Positions 8,328 through 14,544 of a stretch of DNA of 36,513 nt are shown here, piece by piece (position 1 is the stretch's first letter; every line of letters begins with the position of its first letter). Under the pieces are notes generated by a model. It saw nothing but the letters and a program-made list of their open reading frames with translations, made no database searches and was not told the DNA's origin. Source of the DNA: Candidatus Daviesbacteria bacterium RIFCSPHIGHO2_02_FULL_43_12. GTDB taxonomy: Bacteria; Patescibacteriota; Microgenomatia; Daviesbacterales; UBA10151. Made by a program: the position numbers and the translations under genes. The stretch lies in NCBI GenBank assembly GCA_001776775.1, contig MFDD01000002.1, positions 120,661-157,173 of the forward strand. The letters run 5' to 3'.

Positions 8328-9158
8328 TTAGAATTTTCTAACTAGAGGTAAAACAACCTGTCTAGCATGAAAAGAATTTGAGCTTCTTGGAACATGTATT
8401 GCGGCTTCAGTAATCTGAAGGGGTGGTAGAGAAAGAAGCGCTAAGGTTGCTCCTAAAGAAGCAAAATTGACCCAATTCTTCTGTTGGCGATGACCTTCTA
8501 GTCTCTGCTTCATTGTATCCCATTCGGCAATATCAAGCGTGGGTACTGGATTGTTCTGTTCAAAAAGTACTTTTGCATTTAGAATTAATCCAACTACTGT
8601 AGCTAGCCCTGATGGATTTGCCCTTTTTTGTTGAATATCTTCAACCAGTTTCTCCTGTGCAGCGGGCCTTAGGGAAAGATCATCAAATAATGGATGCCCC
8701 AGAAGTTTTAGGTCATACAAAACTCGTGCTTTTGCCGCAGGATCCGAATCAAATAACGTTCTAAAAAAGTTCTTCATATTTTCGTAGTCATTAACATTAG
8801 GAAATTGCTCAGCAAACTTAGTTGGAGATAGCATCTTAACCTGGACTGCTTTTTCGGCTACTTGACTCCAACGGCTATTTCCTCTTTTTTGATTTATTAA
8901 TCCCATAATAGCGTCCCAATTTCTTTGATCAAAACTTGCAGTAGGATCTTGTTCGGGATCAAGAATTTTTATGTTAACGGCATGATTGAACAATGAAGAT
9001 GCGCCAGAACTACGATAGTTCTCAAGAGTATCTCGAATTCCTTGCCAGTCTGAAGGAAAAATGTCCTGTTTGGGATTAAAACCAGTTTCTCTTCTGGTCG
9101 GAATATCAATTGTTAAATCTTTAATGTTAATGGGTCTATCTACTAAGCCAATTTCCAT
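8328..9158 (-). CDS. IKD paralog 1, 276 aa
   Basis: An upstream in-frame ATG at 9215 would overlap the ATPase gene and add 19 residues absent from all siblings, so I place the start at 9158, giving M-E-I-G-L-V-D-R-P-I-N-I-K-D-L. AGGA (overlapping the ATPase stop codon TAG) lies about 9 nt upstream and fits as ribosome-binding site. The protein ends L-P-L-V-R-K-F. Family units appear as I-K-I-L-D-P near 62, V-K-M-L-S-P near 103 and A-K-V-L-F near 203, mostly with a Trp or Tyr following. The C-terminal block is L-G-A-T-L-A-L-L-S-L, then I-T-E-A-A-I. It is the first gene after the ATPase. Confidence 0.8.
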   Translation of the reverse strand: MEIGLVDRPINIKDLTIDIPTRRETGFNPKQDIFPSDWQGIRDTLENYRSSGASSLFNHAVNIKILDPEQDPTASFDQRNWDAIMGLINQKRGNSRWSQVAEKAVQVKMLSPTKFAEQFPNVNDYENMKNFFRTLFDSDPAAKARVLYDLKLLGHPLFDDLSLRPAAQEKLVEDIQQKRANPSGLATVVGLILNAKVLFEQNNPVPTLDIAEWDTMKQRLEGHRQQKNWVNFASLGATLALLSLPPLQITEAAIHVPRSSNSFHARQVVLPLVRKF

Positions 9159-9168
9159 AATAAATTTC

Positions 9169-11439
9169 CTAAAACGTTCTCTGAATTGGCATGCCCATTT
9201 CGGATGTATCTCCAATCATTGCATAAGCATCCTTTGCCAAACCTCTAAAGTCTTCTATTATCTGCTCTCGGCTTTTCTGATTACCCTCCTGATCTTTCTT
9301 TCTCTCTTCATATGCCTCCTCACCAATCCAGCCAGCTACTTTATCTTTAATGTCATCATCCATCATCAGTCCCAATCTAGTGCATATATTAACTATTTCT
9401 CTTGGAACAACTTGATCTTCGAAAATGGCTTTCTGACTCTCTATCAAAACTTCATATAATGCCGCATCAAATGATTTTCCTGTGGCCTTATAAATAGGCT
9501 TTTTCGTTTCACGATCGCGATAGAGAATTAATTTTTCACCCAAATCTCGAATAGTTCTATAGGAAATTGGGACAGTTTGTGGTTTATCCTCAATATATTT
9601 TCTAACTGCAGGAACCACTTCCGTAATAGTTAAATAAAGCTTTCCTAAATCGTCCACACTCCTTAACCAATTGCCTTCAGCATCTGACATGGATGATAGA
9701 GCTACCATCATCTCTTCCTGCATAGGAGGATAACCAACCTCAACCACTTTTCCCTGAGCTCTGGATGCTAAAGCTTCGGGGACGACAAATGCACTATGTC
9801 TTCTTCCAATATTGGCGGTAAAATACATTCTCCAGTGATCGGGAATATTAATAGTTTCATCGTTATCGGCAAAGTACCAATCTTCGCCCGGCTTAGCAGT
9901 AAGTAAACTATAAATCAAACTCCAGTTTCTGTTCTTGTTGAATTCATCCATAATTACACTGTCACCCCTCCTCAAAGCGGCAATAATAACCCCATCTCTC
10001 CATCCATTCTTCTTAACTAAATGGGAAAATTCCTGGGCTAACTCTTTTCTAAAAACTGTACTAGCAAGATCATTTACTTTACCCCTAATATTTTGTATTT
10101 GAGTTTCATCTATTTGAGCTTTTCCTACTTCTTCATTAATTAGATCAAGGTAAGCAGATACCGCCTCATCACCATTGAGATGGAATACTTGACTTAGTGT
10201 GGAGCTATTTTCCACAACAAATTTCCGAAAATCATCTGTACCTAAAGCGGCTAACTGTTCAGTTAACGCTCTATGATGCTCGGTTGAAGTTTTAAATTCT
10301 ATAGCTTTTGACCCATATAGTAAGTACCTTGTCACATCTTCAGACAGATCCATATAAACAAATTTTCTACCTTGCGCTTCAAGATAGTGTCTTACTAAGG
10401 TTGTCTTACCAACTCCAGGTGGGCCAGTTAAAACCCCACCAACTGTTGTTCTTTGATGTTGCTCTTCCCATTCATTTAGCTTATTTAAGTTCGCAATAAC
10501 TGATTGAGTTTCAATAACGTCTTCACCTTTCGCAAAAGCGGCAATTAAATCGTTATATTCCTTCTCTCTCCAAAATCTTCTCACCATTCCATCTGAAAAT
10601 AGTTCTAATGCAGTGTTCTTTGCCTTATCATGTTCATCCTGCAAGCCTTTTTTTGTCTTAGGTACAACTTCTTTTGTAGTAGATAATAATATTCCTCTTA
10701 GCTCCTCATATTCAGGTGTACCTTCCGCATAAATTGTTCTCAGTGTAGCTTCCAGTTCATTCATTTCAGGAGCGACCTCAAGTGAGGTGGCAATCTCCCC
10801 AGATCTCATAACTCTTTCTACTCTTGAGTAATCAACTTCATCAAAAGCTTCACCATCAGGTAAGCTTTTAAAGCTGGGTTCAGACAAAAGTCCTTCTACC
10901 CTTTTCATTTCTTCAAGTTTAGAAAGAAAGTTAACGTAGGAGTTGCGAGATTGGATATACTCGCGATAGGCCTTCTCAAAACTCAACGCATCTGGATCAT
11001 GAAGATATTCCCTGTCAATTCTTGTTTTTAACTGATTATAAACTAAGGTTCCATGTGCTCTCTCCACTGGGTCCCTTGCGTCTTTTGACACTTTGCGGTA
11101 TGTTTGTGCATCTTTAACAAGCCTTCTAAAGTCATTTATTACTTGAAAAGATAAATTAATACCTTCTGGAGCCGGTTCCCCATTTTGTTGCTCGTATCTT
11201 TTTCTTAAAACAACTTCTAAATCTGGAGCATTATCCAATGCTTCTCGCCTCTTCTCATAGCGTTCCCTTCTAAGATCAAAAGTTTCAGTAGCCCTACTTT
11301 TAAGGTAAGCATCCAGTTGTCCAGGTTCTTTAGGAGGTAAAAGAGGAGAAAGTGGTGCGGCTTGGTTAACGCTTTTCAACTCTCCACCAATATGCTTTGG
11401 TAACAGTCCTTCTGGTTTTCTTTCCGTATCTCCATCCAT
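9169..11439 (-). CDS. MoxR-like AAA+ ATPase with long N-terminal extension, 756 aa
   Basis: Residues 1-300 are a charged, mostly helical extension that I do not recognise. The AAA+ module follows: Walker A G-P-P-G-V-G-K-T (339-346), Walker B V-I-M-D-E-F (D498, E499), sensor 1 in F-T-A-N-I-G (N543), P-E-A-L-A-S-R (R560, a candidate arginine finger) and sensor 2 in S-Y-R-T-I-R-D (near 627-632). The P-E-A-L motif and P-loop type fit the MoxR/AAA_5 group, whose members usually work with a vWA partner to remodel or load metal into client proteins (RavA-ViaA, CbbQ-CbbO, NorQ-NorD). The insertion of about 110 residues between Walker A and Walker B (about 370-480) is larger than usual. It ends M-P-I-Q-R-T-F, matching the tail of the paralogs it precedes. 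It is the first gene of the operon. Confidence 0.85.
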   Translation of the reverse strand: MDGDTERKPEGLLPKHIGGELKSVNQAAPLSPLLPPKEPGQLDAYLKSRATETFDLRRERYEKRREALDNAPDLEVVLRKRYEQQNGEPAPEGINLSFQVINDFRRLVKDAQTYRKVSKDARDPVERAHGTLVYNQLKTRIDREYLHDPDALSFEKAYREYIQSRNSYVNFLSKLEEMKRVEGLLSEPSFKSLPDGEAFDEVDYSRVERVMRSGEIATSLEVAPEMNELEATLRTIYAEGTPEYEELRGILLSTTKEVVPKTKKGLQDEHDKAKNTALELFSDGMVRRFWREKEYNDLIAAFAKGEDVIETQSVIANLNKLNEWEEQHQRTTVGGVLTGPPGVGKTTLVRHYLEAQGRKFVYMDLSEDVTRYLLYGSKAIEFKTSTEHHRALTEQLAALGTDDFRKFVVENSSTLSQVFHLNGDEAVSAYLDLINEEVGKAQIDETQIQNIRGKVNDLASTVFRKELAQEFSHLVKKNGWRDGVIIAALRRGDSVIMDEFNKNRNWSLIYSLLTAKPGEDWYFADNDETINIPDHWRMYFTANIGRRHSAFVVPEALASRAQGKVVEVGYPPMQEEMMVALSSMSDAEGNWLRSVDDLGKLYLTITEVVPAVRKYIEDKPQTVPISYRTIRDLGEKLILYRDRETKKPIYKATGKSFDAALYEVLIESQKAIFEDQVVPREIVNICTRLGLMMDDDIKDKVAGWIGEEAYEERKKDQEGNQKSREQIIEDFRGLAKDAYAMIGDTSEMGMPIQRTF

Positions 11440-11445
11440 AGGTTT

Positions 11446-11474
11446 ATCATGACAGTTTTTCTATGAGTTATCAA
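11446..11474 (-). promoter_or_regulatory. predicted promoter of the MoxR-vWA operon
   Basis: Reading the minus strand, TTGATA (11474-11469) is followed after 17 nt by CATGAT (11451-11446). The ATG lies 6 nt further, so the transcript would start at or near the start codon. The -10 matches consensus at 4 of 6 positions. Confidence 0.4.
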
Positions 11475-11610
11475 CTGTTTTGATCGGAAAGTGAAAGGCC
11501 TAGTTACTACTTTCTTTGAAGTATTTATAGATTTTTATACGGGCTTCTAAATATTTCACAATTTTTTAATAACTCTATATTATTATCTACAGGCTACAGG
11601 CTACTGCCGG

Positions 11611-11640
11611 TTGACAGTGATGCATACTTTCTGATATAAA
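11611..11640 (+). promoter_or_regulatory. strong promoter for the T4SS gene cluster
   Basis: A perfect TTGACA (11611-11616) is followed after 18 nt by TATAAA (11635-11640). Transcription would start near 11647, giving a leader of about 65 nt before the pilin gene. It diverges from the MoxR-vWA operon promoter. Just upstream is a tandem 7-mer (aggctac twice, about 11591-11604). Confidence 0.7.
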
Positions 11641-11668
11641 TTGAACCAGTTATATTTAGTTACTAACT

Positions 11669-11693
11669 GCTGCCCTGCAAGGCAGCTTTTTTT
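11669..11693 (+). terminator. intrinsic terminator in the leader of the pilin gene (attenuator candidate)
   Basis: Arms gctgcc (11669-11674) and ggcagc (11681-11686) with a 6-nt loop are followed by seven T (11687-11693), a canonical intrinsic terminator. It lies between the strong promoter and the pilin start, so it should stop much of the transcription 45-50 nt after initiation unless antitermination occurs. Confidence 0.75.
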
Positions 11694-11712
11694 GTACCGA
11701 AAGGAGGTGTTT

Positions 11713-12060
11713 ATGAAAATATTTAAAGCATTTTTAATAAATTCTTTAGTCTTAACTTCTCTGATGGTTCCCCAGGTAGCGTACGCTCAAACAGTAAGCG
11801 GTGATGTTAATCAAATTGTAACTTTTCTAAGAAGTATTGTTGGTGTACTCGCAACTTTAGGAGGAATTGTTTCTGTCATTTTCTTTGCTTGGGGAGGTTT
11901 TGGTTATATGACCTCATCTGGTAATCCTGAATCACTTGAAAAGTCAAAGCAAACTATCAAGTATGCTGCGGTAGGATTAGTTATTGTACTTGGAGCATAT
12001 GTGTTTGTAGGGATTGTTTCGCAACTAACAACTGCTGCTTTTGGAAATGTATCTAACTAA
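11713..12060 (+). CDS. VirB2/TrbC-like pilin subunit (Mbov_0395-type), 115 aa
   Basis: A signal peptide (residues 1-26, ending V-A-Y-A-Q) is followed by two membrane helices (about 38-60 and 88-110) joined by a short loop with G-Y-M-T-S-S-G-N-P. This is the layout of VirB2/TrbC pilin-like conjugation proteins, and the loop motif is typical of the Mbov_0395-type pilin-like family. It would form the pilus or a membrane part of the channel. The start is at 11713 because AAAGGAGGTG lies at 11700-11709, ideal spacing; an upstream in-frame TTG would place the protein start before the leader terminator. It heads the T4SS cluster. The strong ribosome-binding site fits a highly expressed structural protein. 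Confidence 0.8.
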   Translation: MKIFKAFLINSLVLTSLMVPQVAYAQTVSGDVNQIVTFLRSIVGVLATLGGIVSVIFFAWGGFGYMTSSGNPESLEKSKQTIKYAAVGLVIVLGAYVFVGIVSQLTTAAFGNVSN

Positions 12061-12117
12061 TACTGCCCACTAAATTTCTGCTCTTGAGGTTAAATCTGTC
12101 CTCAACCTGTCTAACTT

Positions 12118-13416
12118 ATGAAAAGGATTATATTTGTACTGGCAAGCCTTGCACCATACTTAGTTTTTGCTTCTCCTGCTTTCGCAGTAACCGCTCCCTC
12201 TGAAATTACCAGTTACACAAATTCTACATTACAACTTATTATTGCCATAGCCTCTGTCTCAGCTCTATTCTTCCTCGTCCGCGGAGGCTACTTATACGTT
12301 ACTTCTGCTGGAAGCCCTGATACTCTGGAAAACGCCAAAAAGACCATTAAAAACGCCTTAATTGGCCTAGTTATTGTCCTTTCCTCGGGTTTAATTGTCT
12401 CAGTTTTTACCAACTCTTTCGGGGCTGTCTCAAACGGAGGATCAAGCACCACCGTTAATATCCCGGCAATTGAGACAGTTGACCCACCAGATGGACTAAC
12501 TGTAGTTCTTACTGATGCCATATCAGGACTATTTAATATGATTATTCGCTCAGCTGCCACTCCAATAATGAACGGAGTAATCAGCTATCTAACTACCACA
12601 CCAACTCTTTTAGACAACTCAATTATTAGGAATTATTGGTTAATAATCCTGGGAATTACTGATTCTTTATTTGTAGTAGTAATAGCCTTGCTCGGACTTA
12701 GGTTTATGAGCGCAGAATCTTTCGGCTTTGAAGAGATTGAATTAAGACACCTACTGCCTAGAATTGGATTAGCTTTTTTGGGAGCTAATGTTTCTCTCTT
12801 TCTCGCAAACTACGCTATCATTACTTGTAACGCTTTAGTATCCGCAGTCTTAAATTCAACGGGAGGATTATCTCAGGCACTTTTAGTTGACGCAATTACT
12901 CCAACCGGGGATGCAACTGTCGTCACGCCTTTTGTTATTTTAGTATTCCTACTTTTGTTTTTAATAGTCTCTATAGTTTTACTTTTAATGTATGTTTCAA
13001 GGTTAATCTTTATTTCACTTGGGGCAGTACTTTCTCCTTTAATCTTTTTAATGTGGGCTATGCCTAAGTTTTCTGATTTTGCCGAGATTGCAGTTAAAAC
13101 ATATTTAGTATCAGTCTTTACCGTCTTTGTTCATATAGTAGTAATTCAACTTGCCTCAGCTTTTATCTCACTTCCAGCTCATTCAGAGAATTCCATTGTC
13201 TCAATTGTTGTTGGGATTGGACTATTTTTTACCTTACTCAAGATTCCTCAGATGTTAATGCAGATGGCTTTTTACTCAACTGGTGTTGGAGCCCTATATA
13301 AAATGGGTAAACAGATAACCAATGTTATTACTACAGACCAAAGTCAAAAAGGTAGTGAACAAGACTCTGGGAAAGGAAGGACTGTCAAAAAGTCTAGAGC
13401 AAACTTAGGAGTATAA
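12118..13416 (+). CDS. fusion of pilin-like and VirB6/TrbL-like membrane domains, 432 aa
   Basis: Residues 1-24 form a signal peptide (cleavage after A-F-A). Residues 30-105 repeat the layout of the preceding pilin, including Y-V-T-S-A-G-S-P-D-T-L-E-N-A-K-K, so this is a second pilin-like domain. Residues 125-395 contain five or six further membrane helices with F-M-S-A-E-S and R-H-L-L-P-R-I in a cytoplasmic loop, as in polytopic VirB6/TrbL-type channel proteins. The last 40 residues are charged and probably cytoplasmic. It follows the pilin gene by 57 nt; that gap can form a hairpin (ttgagg 12084-12089 with cctcaa 12100-12105) and shows no Shine-Dalgarno. The fusion suggests the pilin-like part is tethered to the inner-membrane platform. 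Confidence 0.75.
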   Translation: MKRIIFVLASLAPYLVFASPAFAVTAPSEITSYTNSTLQLIIAIASVSALFFLVRGGYLYVTSAGSPDTLENAKKTIKNALIGLVIVLSSGLIVSVFTNSFGAVSNGGSSTTVNIPAIETVDPPDGLTVVLTDAISGLFNMIIRSAATPIMNGVISYLTTTPTLLDNSIIRNYWLIILGITDSLFVVVIALLGLRFMSAESFGFEEIELRHLLPRIGLAFLGANVSLFLANYAIITCNALVSAVLNSTGGLSQALLVDAITPTGDATVVTPFVILVFLLLFLIVSIVLLLMYVSRLIFISLGAVLSPLIFLMWAMPKFSDFAEIAVKTYLVSVFTVFVHIVVIQLASAFISLPAHSENSIVSIVVGIGLFFTLLKIPQMLMQMAFYSTGVGALYKMGKQITNVITTDQSQKGSEQDSGKGRTVKKSRANLGV

Positions 13417-13418
13417 AT

Positions 13419-13952
13419 ATGCGAACAACTATCATACCAGCACAAATTACCACAGTGGAAGATAAAATAGCCGGAAACTTAAACCTGGCTCAAATTATCC
13501 TTCTTCTCATTCCGGTAATCTGGATTACAGTCGTCTATGTTTTAGTGCCAACACCCTTCGCAATCAACTTGTATAAAATTCCCCTAGCTTTAGTAGTTTT
13601 GATTGCTTGTTTAATCTTAGCTATAAGAATCAGGGGAAAAATAGTTCTAAGTTGGTTAGTGGTGCTTTTACAGTACAACTTACGGCCAAGATACTATGTC
13701 TTCAACAAGAACGACACTTATTTAAGGGAAATGTACATGCCTGAGATTGAAAAGAGAAAGTTTCAACTGTTTAACTTTAGCTTTGCCAGAAGACAGCAAG
13801 AGAAAAAGCAGATTAAGATTGCAGCTAATAAGTTTGACCTAAAGGATCTAGTTTTACTTAAAGACTTTTTATATAACCCTGATTATTCATTAAGTTTAAA
13901 ACCAGATAGCAAAGGAGGTCTGTATGTTACTCTTCAACAAATCAAAAGATAA
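13419..13952 (+). CDS. PrgI family T4SS membrane protein, 177 aa
   Basis: The N-terminus (M-R-T-T-I-I-P-A-Q-I-T-T-V-E-D-K-I-A-G-N-L) and two adjacent membrane helices (about 23-45 and 51-69), followed by a soluble basic domain with R-P-R-Y-Y-V-F, match the PrgI family. PrgI is a small inner-membrane protein found beside VirB4-type ATPases in Gram-positive and CPR T4SS loci, with a place like that of VirB3. It starts 2 nt after the upstream stop and its 3' end overlaps the next gene by 29 nt, so the cluster is co-translated. Confidence 0.85.
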   Translation: MRTTIIPAQITTVEDKIAGNLNLAQIILLLIPVIWITVVYVLVPTPFAINLYKIPLALVVLIACLILAIRIRGKIVLSWLVVLLQYNLRPRYYVFNKNDTYLREMYMPEIEKRKFQLFNFSFARRQQEKKQIKIAANKFDLKDLVLLKDFLYNPDYSLSLKPDSKGGLYVTLQQIKR

Positions 13953-14544
13953 ATTATCATCCCGACGTCAGATACAAATAAAAGAAGTTAAAGATGGTAT
14001 TTTAGTACTTCCAAATCATGAGTACAGAGTTGTAATTGAAACCTCATCAATAAACTTCGAATTGAAATCAGATGAAGAGCAAGATGTATTAATTGACGGA
14101 TTCCAAAACTTCTTAAACTCACTTCCAAGCCAGCTTCAAGTGCTTGTTAGAGTAAGAGAGGTAGATATAGATGGATACCTTGAAAAGATCTCAAAAAGTA
14201 AACAAACGGAAAAAGAACGAGTATATAAAGACCAGATTGATAATTACTCTGAATTTATTAAAGACTTAGTAGCCGGAAACAAGATCCTCTCCAGAAAGTT
14301 CTTTGTAGTTATTCCCTACAAACATATTGATTCCAATAAAGACTTTAACTTGATTAAAGAACAGATTCATTTATCAAGAGATATTGTGCTTAGGGGACTT
14401 GAGAAGCTTGGTATCAAAGCAAAAGTGTTGGATTCAATTGAACTTATCAGATTGTTTTACAGTTCATATAACCCCTCACAACTTAAAACTCAGGAGTTAT
14501 CTGCCCATACAATTGGAGAAGTATTGAAAGGAATCCATGCTTAA
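13924..14544 (+). CDS. TraC/VirB4 N-terminal-like protein (split from the ATPase), 206 aa
   Basis: The pattern of the first 120 residues (I-K-E-V-K-D-G-I-L-V-L, then Y-R-V-V-I-E-T-S-S-I-N-F, then L-Q-V-L-V-R-V-R) resembles the N-terminal domain of TraC/VirB4 proteins that precedes their ATPase domain. It contains no P-loop. The next gene carries the ATPase, so VirB4 appears to be split into two polypeptides here. An excellent ribosome-binding site (AAAGGAGGT at 13911-13919) inside the PrgI gene supports the start at 13924. It overlaps the ATPase gene by 8 nt. It should sit with the ATPase at the inner-membrane base of the secretion channel. Confidence 0.7.
   Translation: MLLFNKSKDKLSSRRQIQIKEVKDGILVLPNHEYRVVIETSSINFELKSDEEQDVLIDGFQNFLNSLPSQLQVLVRVREVDIDGYLEKISKSKQTEKERVYKDQIDNYSEFIKDLVAGNKILSRKFFVVIPYKHIDSNKDFNLIKEQIHLSRDIVLRGLEKLGIKAKVLDSIELIRLFYSSYNPSQLKTQELSAHTIGEVLKGIHA

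Noticed and set aside
6572-8330. Sortase-type sorting signal suggested by L-P-I-T and L-P-T-L near the C-termini
   Set aside because: The motif is at the extreme C-terminus with no hydrophobic span or positive tail after it, and the proteins have no signal peptide.
9159-9215. Longer start (ATG at 9215) for paralog 1
   Set aside because: It would overlap the ATPase gene and adds 19 residues missing from all siblings; the ATG at 9158 restores the shared N-terminus.
9061-9459. Plus-strand frame of 132 codons
   Set aside because: It is a shadow of the ATPase C-terminus and the start of paralog 1.
11641-11712. TTG start at 11641 for the pilin gene
   Set aside because: It precedes the leader terminator and would put 24 polar residues before a perfect signal peptide; a strong ribosome-binding site points to 11713.
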